A stretch of DNA of 64,000 nucleotides from Cruorifilaria tuberocauda (Eukaryota; Nematoda; Chromadorea; Rhabditida; Onchocercidae). The position numbers were made by a program, and so were the translations under genes. The DNA lies in NCBI GenBank assembly GCA_013365365.1, contig JABVXU010000036.1, forward strand, positions 186,001 to 250,000, written 5' to 3'. How positions within the stretch are numbered: the first letter of the stretch is position 1; each line of letters opens with the position of its first letter. This document shows positions 28,055-41,200 of the stretch, in pieces. The notes beneath the pieces are model-generated. The model was not told the DNA's origin. It did not search any database and was given only the letters and a program-made list of their open reading frames with translations.

Positions 28055-30875
28055 TTAAGAGAATGATTGCGTTGGTAGATATCCGGGGAACATTTCAATA
28101 GTAAAAGCTGATTTCAAGGAGAATGAGAAGAGGAAAACAGCTGAGATGAATAACCATAGATTGATGAGAATTTGAATTGCACTCGTTTCAGCTACAACGT
28201 ATTCTCGTTTCCATTCAGTGTACGGATGACGGAAATCTATAACTCGATAGCAGTAATGATAAGCGACTGCTGGCGAGTAACAATGACGATGAAATGGAAA
28301 GCGATTAATTGAGGATCTAAAATTATTCCTTAATTAGATTTGGCAGCATAAATTAATGTACATTTTGATTTAGACATTTTCTTTCTCACCGATAAGTAAA
28401 ATTTGCAGGATTAAATTTATTCGTCTAATCATACATAAATTAGAATGATTACTTATGTACTTCAAATCTAACTTCTATAAGTTGATGGTATTGAAAAATT
28501 AATATGCGATATGGATTTTCTGCAACAAGTATAAAAGTTTAAGTAATTTATTCTTTTGAACGAGAGCGGAATAAGAAACCTCGTAAAAGTGCAAAAGATT
28601 GCAAACGATGCTGCAGCAGCCAATGCCATCGCAACGCCGGATCCAAGTATATTTGAAAGTCGAACAAATTTTCCTAAATATTTCTTCATTTTCTAAATTA
28701 TATTTCACTTTTGCAATTTATTATCTCTTTAAAGCGAATTAAATTATCTTCATTGAGACAATTAAAATCAATTATCATGCGCACATTCTTGACAGAGCTC
28801 AATTCTGGCTGATCTAGTACTTTATTTCGAAGTTTCACTTTAGTGCTAACGCTACTAATTATTCTTTTTCAGTTATCAGCTAGTAGTGATATTCTAATAC
28901 TTCACCTCGATATTGGTATTTCCAGGTAATAGTACACTGAAATGCAGTATAGAGAACGACGATAGCAGCAGGCCATAGATAAAAATACGTACAGCAATAG
29001 GAATGATGAAGCAATGCAGCGGGTATCATCATGATCCCGACCACCATTTGACCATGATAAGAACGAATCAGATATCTAAACTTTACAATTAATTTTCAAC
29101 ATTCTTCTAGGGAATGGAAGTCAATCAAATCTCAGCGACATTCTTACTCTCAGTTACTTTTATCTAACCCCATAATATTTGCTATATTCAAAAATATATA
29201 AATAGAATTTGATTTCACGTTTACTTATATTTGTTTTTATCATTTTAGACATATTAATGAAGCACCGATATGACTGATCAGTTACTCTCATCCTTATATC
29301 ATATCATTTGATAGAGAAATCGTTGCATCCATAGGAATGTAAAATGATTACCCGTTCCCTCCGGCGCTGAAGTAAGCAAGAGCTGTCGAGGTAGCGGTAT
29401 GTGCTAGGGCAAATCCGCTCAGTAAAAGTGATGTCATGAAATTTATTGAGCTTGTATGAAAGGTTATATCCAATTTAAATAGCAGTGAATCGTGAAGTGG
29501 CCTCAACAAATCAATGCAAGATTCCTGATAGCTTGATGTCCTATATGTTAGGCCGTAGCACAACGCTTGGAACATTGAAATTCTATCTGCTGAAATCATT
29601 CCAGTTTTCCTAGCACTAGAATAAATGAAGTTTAGCTTAAGAATGCTTACTTGAAGCATCGTGGGCATTACTTTCCTCTTCCTCCTTCAACATACCATCT
29701 ATTCCACATAATGTTTCACTGATCGATGATATTAGAAGAATAAACCCCAAAACTGCAGAACAACAATGAAGCACGAAATCAGTTCTGTAATGAACTGAAC
29801 AGTGTTAATTTTTTGTGAACATTTTACTGATAGGAAGTCGACAAAAAAAATAATGGCAGAAAAGATAAATAATGTCCTAATTACTACTTTAATCAATAGT
29901 ATTATAAAGTTAATGGTGAATAGCTCGAAGATAAAATGATAATTTGAATTAAAATTGAAAGCCACCGTACTGAATGAAATATAATAATAAATTCTGGTGA
30001 AATAATAAAATAATAAAATTTCTGGTGAGCTATGAAAAACTTCATTCAATACATCATAATTTCAATTTCACTTTTTCCCTCATTTTTGCTTAGAAGCAAT
30101 AAAGTTTTTTATAGTGATATATGAGAAAATTGTAATGGCTTAAAACGAGATATATAGCAGTTAAAACTTCAAACATTATTTTAATTACTTAAGTAGCATT
30201 GACTTTTAAACTGGAAAAAATAAAATATATCATATTTCCAAATTAATAAGGAAGTATTCGATGTCTAAACTATAAATTAATAATAAATATCAATAAATTT
30301 TCTCATCCCCATATCTTTGCTTGGTATTCTATCGATTGAAATTTATGCAGAAAAGGTTAGAATTTATCAAAAACAGCAAAACCTGTTTGGAAAACGAAGA
30401 AAAAGAGCATGAAAAGCAGTGATAAAAGCGAAAACAGCGGTAATGATAGGTATTAATAAAAGATAAAACGGTGAACAAAATAGCAAATGACTAATGCCAA
30501 GCCAGAATTCACACTGAAATTACATGCAATACATGAAAAGAGCAATGAAATCTTCGAAATAATAAATAATCTTGCAAAAAATCTTTTAATCAGCACAACT
30601 TACATATTAGAATAAAGAAAATATTGTATTTATCATTTCTTGCTAATTAGGATGCAATTTGTAAAGACTAGCAGAAATATCACTCTAATCACCGTAAATA
30701 TAATTGTCGTGAGATTTGATACTGAAGGGAACAAATTTTGAAATATATTTTGAAAATCCAAAATTTTTATTTGAATGAAATATTTAAAAAAGAATAAAAA
30801 ATGACTTACAAATGCTACAATAACAAGGAGCGGATTTAATGACCACCGGAAACCGTTCTGACTATATACTGCCAT
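28055..30875 (-). CDS. Multi-pass membrane protein, family not recognised
   Basis: Seven exons, 30810-30875, 30383-30513, 29696-29718 (23 nt), 29352-29589, 28901-29075, 28580-28692 and 28055-28316, join in phase to 335 residues. The ATG directly follows an AG, a usual place for spliced-leader addition. About seven hydrophobic segments can be seen, among them SPFYLLLIPIITAVFAFITA, SLLLSGFALAHTATSTALAY, MVVGIMMIPAALLHHSY, GVAMALAAAASFAIFCTF and AIQILINLWLFISAVFLFSF. A polar loop holds CIDLLRPLHDSLLFKLDITF. A Tyr/His-rich loop (HRHCYSPAVAYHYCYRVIDF) sits before the last membrane segment. It could be a transporter, receptor or scaffold; nothing in it decides. A different exon choice splits it into two adjacent small membrane proteins (see findings). 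Confidence 0.6.
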
Positions 30876-33800
30876 CTTAATATCACAAAAATTTAGAAAT
30901 ACTATCAACTAGTAGGGATAAAGCCAAGAAAATATTAACATTCTTTTTTGGAATAGAATATTAAAACGATTTCTAAAGCACATGCCTTTTTGACCTAAAA
31001 AATAATCAAGAAAATTCTTATTTTCTTGTGTTTTCACGTTGCTTCAAAATGTTTAATAATTCTATCGCATAATTCTTTCTAAAATTATTGACAGATTTCA
31101 AAATAAGTTCATAAAAAGCAGTAAAAGACGCTTATATGTCAGCGTTAACCCATTATATAACTATAATTATAAACGCGATAGCGATAGCGTGCCTTATGCA
31201 GTGAAGCAAGTAGAATGAAAGTTTTTGATTAATAATCGGAAGAAAGTTTTAGAAATCTGCTCACCGATCACCTGAAATAGCCAAATATTTGTTATAAAAC
31301 TTCATGTTTGCTTTAAACCCAAAAGGTTTGTTGTTATTATCTAGAATTCTAAAAGATAATGAATAAAGAAAATATTTGATTTTTTTATTGCGAAGTAATG
31401 TTTAATAATACTTTAAAATCAAAATCGAATTTCAAAAATTAAAAATGACGGACATATTTAATAGCAATGGTATAATAAGCTGCTTCGATAATCCTTCCAA
31501 TATAAATTTAAGTCTTTTGAAACTGTTATTTGGAAACCATAAATTTGAAAAGTGAAAAGATATCTTTTACTAATTAAAGAATCAAATAGCAAAAATTTTA
31601 AATTGATCATTTTCTCAGATGAATATAGTTAGTCACATTTCTCAAATAATTTCAAACATAAGGGCTGAAATTTTATGCTCTGAAAAAAATTGTGATAACT
31701 TCTTAAGAAGAGCTTTTTCAATGAATTTAATTTCAGATTTGCTGAAATCACAAGAAAGAAAGAGAAAGCACTACACTTAATTTAGGAAAATAATTCAAGC
31801 CTGCAAGGTTGGACTGCTACTGAGTGAATTATCTTTCAGGCAAGCAGCTAAAACTGCGAAATGAAATAAGAACAAAGTTCTCTTGTCGAAATCTTCGCTA
31901 CTTTCTCTAATTTAGTTGGGCCAAACTAAACTAAAAGTTAACCAAACTAAACTTTTTATTTGCATTTTCCACAGAAAATGAATCGTGATTCATCTATGGA
32001 CCAGTTTTTTGAGGACAGAACTAATGATGAAAGAAAAATATTCAATTCCGTACAAGCAAAGATTTGAAATGATTCAGATATTGATAAACTTTTTAGACTT
32101 TTTATATTTTAAAGCCTAGGCGAAAACTGAAACCATACATACGAATTTTTCTTTTTTTGTTTTTAAGATTTGATAAATGAGATTTAAAACGAATCTAGCA
32201 TTGTTGCTATACTCATAATGGTTCCCCGGAGATGTAAATCATTAATATATAGATGATTTCTAATTTGAAAACTGAACAACTCTTAGATATTCAACTGTGT
32301 AACTTCCCAATGGGAACACAATCGGATTTTGTTGTATTTTTCATTCAGATTACTGCTTCTTCCTGCTTTAATTCAATTCCAAAGATATCAACTAATTTGG
32401 CATTTCTCTGATGGATGTATTATAGTATCAAAAAAATTCTTCCAGTCGTTTTGTCGCTTTCACATTCTAAAAATGGACAATATTTTAAGTTAATGTTATG
32501 CTGTTTTTGCGGTTTTTTTTGAAATAAAATATCTAACAATTTATCTCACCAAATCTTATATTCATTTCAAAACGTCATATTTCGAAATGAAAAGGGAAAA
32601 AAGAAGTATGATGCAATGATGTTAGCAGAAGCTGATAGTAGCAACTTTTACTATCATTATTCCATATCCGTCGAGGAATTTTCGCTTCATAAATGTACAC
32701 ATTTTTAACTTAAATTAATTAAAGGTGCACAAATTATTTGTTTTTATAACTACTGAAAGCATGAGCATATAATCGAAAGTAAAAATTTCTGCAATTCAAA
32801 AAAGCATCCTATTTTAGCATTTCCTCACAATTATATTTGAATCGCTTCGTAATGCGCGAAATCAGGGCTGAAACTGCCAGCTTTCGTAATGTTGTTACAG
32901 GAAATAAAAGTTAAGGTAAAATAGGAAATGTTTACAGATTGAATAGATTCGAGAGTACGTTCTACTTTATCATTCCTGCTAGCTACTGTCGTTGTTTACC
33001 TTCTACACTGTTATTTGAGATAAAGACTGCGGCGGTATACATCATATCAAATGAGACAATCTTTCTCATTAATCATCATTTCTAGAAATGCAAGATCGAA
33101 AGGTCAATATTAGCCATATTTTCTTTTAGCAAATATTAAATTTTTGCTAGAACTATCAAATTTTGATAATGATTAATAATAATTAAGGATTTAAAGCTAT
33201 TTGTGTATAATTATTTTCAAAATTTGTTCCGAACAATAATCTATTTAAAAGATATAATTAATAGCTCATTTATATTTTGCGTCAAGTGATAAAATTGTCA
33301 GTAATTTGCTACGGATTTCCAAGGCTGCAAAACTAACTGGTCTCATTCGTACTGTAAAGCTGAGGATGAAATCTAAGAATGAAATTTGAAAATTTAAGCT
33401 GCCTATGTATTTGTTTACTTGTTTACTGATTTTAACGGTATAGATTCATGAAAATTAACCTAAAATCTCACTTCACTTCAGCATAAGACAAACTTTTTAA
33501 AATTTCATTTTCCTTATGATAATCTAAGAGATTATTAAGGTTGCAGCGAGAAATGACTCGTGGATAAATCATTCATGCCTCTTTCAGTTTACTGTCTCCT
33601 TTCCATTTCATTGAAAAGTTTACTTAAAGGGAGGAAGGAATATCTCAGAGAGGCAGATTTCAACAGATGAAGCAAATGAAGAGGATGAGACAAATACCGT
33701 GTATCGGCGACATCCAATGACAGATAATAAGAACCTTAGGAGAGAGAAGGCGTACATAATTCTAACTTACCTGAACTTACCTGTGGCATAGCTCAGCATC

Positions 33801-34128
33801 ATCAACAAATTCATCCTCATTTGCTATATTTCATCGGTTTCCAAGTGTGCTGACTGGTAGTGGAGAATTTTCTCCAGCATTCTCAAAAAGTATTTTAGCT
33901 AAACATACTTTTTCGGCAAATGAATAATTCATATACCACTTTAAATTGTTCTACAAAATTGAGCTAAGCCAACAGATCAATCTATTTTATGAATATCAGC
34001 TAACAAGTTGTTTTACTTTATTTTATTTAAGAATTCTTTAACGGATACTGCTTCAAAATTTACTTCTTAACAATGTGTTCTCCCAATCAACAAAAATAGT
34101 ATCAGAAAAATTTTCGCCTAATAAATAT
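30876..34128. other. Intergenic region between divergent genes
   Basis: About 3.3 kb between the starts of the multi-pass membrane gene (minus) and the NK-2 homeobox gene (plus). It should contain both promoters. No coding exon is supported. A short direct repeat of a CCAAACTAAACT unit occurs at about 31921-31955. No binding site can be named with confidence. Confidence 0.5.
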
Positions 34129-37100
34129 ATGTTCCCGTTGAACGCTGCTGCATTTGCAGCCGCTCATGCGGCTGCAACCACTTCCGGATCAACAGCAATT
34201 ACTGGGTTACCGGGATCAAACTACAATTCATTGGGGACATCGCAATGTCCAGCCACCACTGCTACTGGCACCACCGGTACTCCAGCAACTATTAGTTTCA
34301 TCAGCAATAAGTAAGTTGAAGCATGTTTGATGCGATACACAAAACGAAAATGACTGAATAAAAAATTTGAATTTCATGTAACTTGAAATAGATATTGAAA
34401 TGAATTATTTGTATCTGCAAGAAATTGGATGATAGTTGGAAACGCTGTAATTATTCAAAACATCTCAAGCAACTAAATGAATTTGTATTGAAAAGGCTGT
34501 TTCTTTCTATTAGATGAAACGCTAAAGAGAAATAAGCTAATCAAGTGGCAAGATAGCAGGTGGAAGAGAAAGAAGAAAAGGAATAAAATAGAGTAATTGT
34601 TCCTTCAGGATTATTTCGTTGATCCCACAGGAGCTAAAAGTTAATTAACCTATTCTCTATTCATTAGCGGATCATATCATTAAAAACTTCATTTGCATTT
34701 TCATTTAATGATATCAATTTCATTCACTTTTAAATAAATGTTACTTAATTATTTTTTGAAACTCCGCAACTGATTTGATTCAGGCGCATTGTGAAATTTC
34801 CTACTGCCATTTCATAATTTTTTATGAATACACGATAGCAGTAATTTTTTACATATAAATTATTCATTAGTCTTTTTATGATCACAACGTCCATACTTCT
34901 TTTTATTAATGTGAAGCTAAATTGCAAAAAAACGTGAGCGGTTGGAAAAAATTACTTATGAGATCAAATTTCGATTGCAATTTAGCTTCAATTAGTTAAT
35001 AACGAAAGCATAACATGCACATTTATGGACTTAAAAGTCTGAATTGTCTTTCCTTTGTGTTTCATTTTCAGAGAGCGTCATTAGAACGTGAATTCATGAT
35101 AATTCTGAATAAAAAAAATTTGAAGCAATCTTCTTATCCATATTTGTTCTATGTCTAACTTTGAATGAGGAATATATTCTAAACTACTCTTGATCTTCAA
35201 TTTAGAGTAATTAACACTTATTTATGATATAATTCTATTCATAACACAGAAAATCAATTTCAGTCAATGTAAAGATTCTCCTCAAAAATGCAAATAATAT
35301 GAAGACGAATGATTTAAATCTTTCGCAGGAATTTCTCACGAAAATTTTTCTAAAATTTGTGAAGTTGGCGAAAATTACTGTTTGCTTTACTTTTGTGATA
35401 GTGAAAAATTTGTATTAAATTACAAATCGTTTGTTAGTCTTGTAGAAGAGCGCTCTTGTCCACTTTAAAATGGACCTTTTTCCTTTCTTTAAATCGATTC
35501 AGTAAATTATTTACTCCTTCGTTCTGATGAGCATTAAACGATTTTCAAGCCTTCAATTTTCTTCTCAAGTCAGATAGTACTAATTTTAATCTATAAAACG
35601 TTTTATTTCTTCAGATGTGAATTATTAAAACCAAATATATTCGATGGTACAGGAATAAGCAATTGTCACAGCTATCCTTCATCATCTTGGACCGATCATT
35701 TACCATTGATTGGTGGTAAGCTTTCCTTTTTCAACTTCTACTCATGTGTAAGATTCGCGCAATAATTTACAAGAACGCCATTGCTTAAATAATAATTATG
35801 TCGCAAAGATTACAGCGATCTCAATTGAGCAGTGTCATGTCCAAAGTTAAATTTATCTGAATTCACACTTTTTCTTTTATATCAAATAAAATGTCCTTCT
35901 TACTGTATAAACTTGACCATTGATACCAGCGTATTACTAATAGTATTCAGGATATCATCGTGCCTCACCGGTATTTGATACCTCATATTCCTCACCATGC
36001 ACCACATCCTATCCAGTCTATGATCAGAGCGCATTTAACACGCACCAAACTTATCTTACATCATCCGCCGCACCTTTCGGGTTTGTTAACATTTCTTTTA
36101 AATTTTAGTCACTATTCGCAAATAGTTTGCGAAAATGAAAGACTTACTTATAAATAATGAAAATAAGCGCAAAATTTGGAACATTTTCTGAAACTTTCAA
36201 ATCAATAATTTTTATATCACATTATTTAGGTTTGATATAATCAATACACCAGTTGGTGGCTGTGGTGAGGTTGAAAAGAATTTGGAAGCGCCATTACTGT
36301 CTACTTCCTCACATTACAACAAATCTGAAAATGAAGAGGATATTAACGGTGCCAGCATAATCAGGTACTTAAAAATCACATTGACGTATAAAAAATTTGC
36401 ATATTCAAGCTGCAATACACCATATTACACTACTGGAAAAGTACAATAGTGGAATGAATGATAATGTCAGATTTTAGGAATAATACTAAAAATTCATATG
36501 ACGTATGATATCGCTGAAATAATTCATGTTTTTTAGTAAAGAAACAAGTGAAGATATTACTGATGTTCTCAACGAAAATGAAACGTTTAATGAGGAAGAA
36601 GGTAGATGTTTTTACGTTAAATTTGAATTTCATAGTCTCAAATGATCAGTTATAAACTTTATTATAATACATAAATGTTTCTCTGAAGTACTGAAACTTT
36701 TTATTCTTTTTGCAGAAGTAAAAGAAAAAAAGAGACGGCGCAAACGACGGGTATTATTTACAAAATTACAAACTTTTGAGCTTGAAAGGAGATTTCGCAC
36801 GCAAAGGTATCTTTCGGCACCTGAACGTGAACAACTTGCGATGCAAATCCGTTTAACACCGACACAAGTGAAAATTTGGTTCCAAAATCATAGGTGTCTA
36901 TTAAAACTTTATCCATGAATTGATTACAGTTTGAAAACAGAAATTATCCTTTTAACGAAACGATCATGTGAATTAAGTCGCGGAAATGATAAATTTTATT
37001 TTTTAATTTTTTTTTATTTTACCACTCACAAAAACAACACCTCAGACTTTTTTGGATCCAAAATCAAAAGATGTATCCATTTCAATTTTTCAGGTACAAA

Positions 37101-37370
37101 ACAAAGAAGACTTGCCAGGATAAGGGACTGAATCCTAGTTTGGTACAGGGTAACATGCCAGGAGTTAATTTCTCGCAATCAAAGCGCATTCCGGTGCAGA
37201 TGTTGGTACATGACGGGAAGCCGTGTCCCGCAGATTTTGTTACCGGTACCTGCCCCACATCAAATACTCTACCGGGTTCGTTTACACCAAATGGAAACTA
37301 TTTCACACCGACCAATTCTATTTTGCCTTCCACTTCACATTACTATATGCCAAATGGATGGACTTGGTAA
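34129..37370 (+). CDS. NK-2 class homeodomain transcription factor (ceh-22/vnd-like)
   Basis: Seven exons, 34129-34310, 35615-35715, 35951-36080, 36230-36364, 36537-36601, 36716-36893 and 37094-37370, join in phase to 355 residues. It is a nuclear DNA-binding regulator. The homeodomain (about 212-271) includes [38 protein letters not shown] and [15 protein letters not shown]. Tyr at homeodomain position 54 marks the NK-2 class. An intron splits the codon for Arg53. Residues 294-308 ([15 protein letters not shown]) are an NK2-specific domain. The N-terminus is alanine-rich ([12 protein letters not shown]), and no TN (Eh1-like) motif is obvious. An acidic run ([13 protein letters not shown]) precedes the homeodomain. 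Closest by eye are C. elegans CEH-22 and fly vnd; the exact orthologue is not settled. The frame is open 5' of the ATG but has no earlier ATG, so an upstream exon is possible. Confidence 0.92.
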
Positions 37371-38298
37371 TTAAACTAAAGTTGTATACTAATTACTATT
37401 TCTAATTTAGCAAAAACTGCTATCAGTTAAGTCTTTTGGAAATTGACACTGGTTGATTTAACGGTTTTTCTGAAAATTGAAAATGATCCTCATGGCTTAC
37501 TTCTTTTATCTTTTATCAAAAGTACTTCTATATGAACAGGAATAACATCATTGCGACGCGCAATTCAAATCTTGAATTTTAAGAGAACAGAGGACAACAA
37601 AGAACTAGTAAAATTTAGATAATATGAACTGGGTGAGGCAATTTTAGTTCTACAAGCTTCGTGCGTCATATATTATTGTAAATTGTGTTCCAGTACATTT
37701 CGCGTGGTTTCATTCTTCATTCAGAATAATTCGTAACTATATTATATTTCATTTTTATTACATATCTTTGCTCTATTTTTGCAAATTATTTGTGATTTTT
37801 GACGTCATCATGTATTTAATTCTTTTAGTTTAATGAATTTTAATTGTGCTCAAGCGAAATAAATTCGTAAATGACTCATAGTGATTTTTTTAATGATTTG
37901 TTTTGAATAATAAAATTTTACCAATTTAATTACTTTCGTAAAACTATGCATGAAACACATAGAGAAAATATTTCCAAAATTTTAAGAAGAAAGAATATAT
38001 AAAACTCTCAGGATATAACATTTATATAATGTTCTCTCTCTTTATTCTTGCTAAAATAAGGTAACAAATCAAGATTACTCGGCTACTATTCCTGATTAGT
38101 TATTATTTTATTGTGTAAACAAAAATTAAAAGCAGCAATAGATAACAATGTCCAAAATACGTTGAATGGAAAATATCGGTTCATAATTATAGACCTTGAA
38201 GTACAGATGTAGCTTTTCGCAATCTCTGAAATTATACCTTAATTTCATATTTTATCAAAGATATAGTATTTAAATGATTTTGAACATTCAATTGAATT
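37371..38298. other. Convergent 3' region between NK-2 and PLC genes
   Basis: About 0.9 kb where two genes end facing each other. A plus-strand AATAAA at 37858-37863 could serve the NK-2 gene, though it lies nearly 490 bases after the stop. A minus-strand AATAAA at 38107-38112 lies about 190 bases after the PLC stop. No coding segment was seen. Confidence 0.5.
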
Positions 38299-41200
38299 TT
38301 AAATTTTAATAAAATGGTATACTACCTGCTCCATTCCTACTTCAATTTCTCGCCTTAGCAATTCGAAATTTTCATCGATCTGTTCCAACTTTCTTTCTTT
38401 TGCTTTATTTAGCCTTCTTTGCTCTTCTAAGCCAAGTTTTACATATTTTCCTCGTAAATCTTCTGTCCTAAAATCGTTTTCACTAATGACATTTCATTGA
38501 GCATTTAATTTTTTCAGAGAAAATTTTAAAATTCGAACAAAGCATATTAATAATATTTTAATACTTTAAAAATTTGAAAAAATCTTCATATCAATTCATT
38601 TTATTTCAATGAAAATACGCTACTGAAACAGTATCGATTAAATTATCATCGATTAAGTAAACAAGCAGTAAAGAGCTATTCATCTATTCTTGTGCTCAAA
38701 AAATACTGTAAAGATTGTGTGAGAGAAGTGATTTACCTCTCTCACGCAAAGATAACTAACTATTGTTTACATTTGAGAAGTACTGGAGGTGACATACGTA
38801 TCCGTTTGCAATGCATTCCACTGCTCAGTATAGCGCTTCTGGTGATTTAATTTATTCAGTTGTTTTGACTCACTTAAATAGCGTTAACTTGAAAAAGAAA
38901 AATTTTTCCTTATATAAGAATCATCTAAACAAGTTATAAATTACATTTTGACTTTTGAAAATTCCATTTCAGCTTAAATATTACTTTAATTTCACTTAAT
39001 TAGGCAAGAATATTTTAAGGTGTTACGAAATTATAATTTGCCTATTAGTTCATTTATTTAAATTCGCGTTCTTATTGAATTGTTATACCATTTATAAGCC
39101 ATATCGAGTCGTTTAATAAGTTTCTTCTTATTCTGTTCCGCCAGTGATATAATAAGTTCTGTTCTCTGAATGAAATGTTATTAAAATTTCAAACATCAAA
39201 ATATGTCAGGTACACTTGCAAGACTTTTATTTTGATTTGCATCCAAAAACATGAAGGCTAACCTCCTTTTCATATTTAGCATAAATAGCAAAAGCATTCT
39301 CATGAAAATTCTTCGCTATAGAACATACTGTCCTAAAATTACTTTTATTTCATAAATATAAAATTACTTCAACTGTCCTAAAACCAATTTTACTTCATAA
39401 ATGTAAAATTGCTTTACAATTTTTAGATTCAAATTTACAAAAAAAAATTTCAAAAGGACAAAACTGATGAAAAATCATTTTATAACCTTTTTTCCAATTT
39501 GAAGCTATGTTCATTAATTAAGAAAATGGACACCTTAGTTTGATTGAAGCATTAAGCATATCAAGGATATACTGATGTTTCTTTTTGAAATTCTTCTCCA
39601 ATTTTACAACTTTTTGACTATTGGCTAATTCATCTTCTCTTAAAAATTGTAGTTCCATATCATCCAAATAAAAGCGCTCTTTCAATTTTTCTATAAATTA
39701 AAAAAATCGTATAAGCAAATATAATATAATATAATATAATATAATATAATATAATATAATAAATATAATAAAATAACATAATAAATATGGCATAGAATCA
39801 AAACTTAATCATATTCTTATCAGTGAATTCCTTCTAGAAAGATATGAAAAAAGAGTTAGGCTTAAGACTTAGATTCACAGCATATATTCCTAGCGCTCTG
39901 TAAAAAAAAATTTATTTCTGTTGTAATAATGAAATGAGACATCTTCGCATATTTTCAAAATCATAAAAGCTTGCCAAAATTCTTAATTATTTGGATATTT
40001 CGTGCATTGCGGTGTTTCGCGTCATCTAAGTGTCAAATAAGACTAAGCATTGGTCTCCGGAAGGAAACTGATATTAACTATTTGACAAACCATTTTATTA
40101 ATTTATTGCAGTAAAAAACAAAGCTTAAATTGATTATCCTAGCTTCTTTTTTAAACGAAATAATTAAATTCTTATTTATTATGCATACCGGATATATTCC
40201 ATTTATCAAAATTATGTAGCCTCATTCCATCGTCACATGTGCATCTTTCCTTTGCTAATTCACTCTCCGCACTTGTTGATCTCATCTGTCAAAAAAAAAT
40301 TACTTGTAATCCAAATTAAAAATATACTATAGTATAGAGCACTTGTTGTGAGTTTATCAGTTTTATGATTAAAAAATCTTAAATTTCAATCTAATATAAC
40401 AATTTTAGCTAACTTGTAATCTTACTTTTGATAATAAATCAGCATTATTTTCAAAATTTAGGCTGTTATCCGTACTACTGAATTCCCTCTCCTCTTCTAC
40501 CGTATCCCAAAGTGTTGAATCAGTTGAAATTGATTTTGGTTCACTTTCCTCTAATGCCACAAGCATCTTTTCACGTTGTTTCATGCTATCTATCGGATTT
40601 ACCAATGCCGCAGAAGCTACTGAAAATTGCGTGATGCGAGATATTTCAATCAAAATTTCAGCAAAGACTTCTATCTTCTTGAAATTAATAATCGTTTTGT
40701 TTCATCACCGATTTCAAATGTGTTTTAAGAAAATCGATTAGATGGTTTCTAGAATAGATTTCTAGAATTAAATGCATTTGAACTATTGATGACAGTTACA
40801 TACCTTCTTCACTTTCCATTATTTTCTTCATAGCCTCAATCGGATTTTGCAATGCGTTTACCAAATCTGCAATGGAAAATGTATTAAATAATTCTTCCTA
40901 ATAATTAATTAAATCTGCATGAAATTTGAAAAAATATTGAACTTAATATTTTGGTCATAAGAAGAAGCAACATTGCCGTTTATTTTTATTTTCAATATTA
41001 TTCTATTGAAATGTAACTTTGCCTTATCATCAATTACTTAATGGTAAAGAAAACGGAGGGAGAAGGTTGACTACCTTCGTTTTTTCGAAAGAAAAAAGGT
41101 AGTGATTTTTTTAATATTGAATAAATCGTACTAACGCTTCCATTATCGATATAGTCATGAACAAAGAATAAAACAAAAAGTGACACAGGACCCAATGGAT

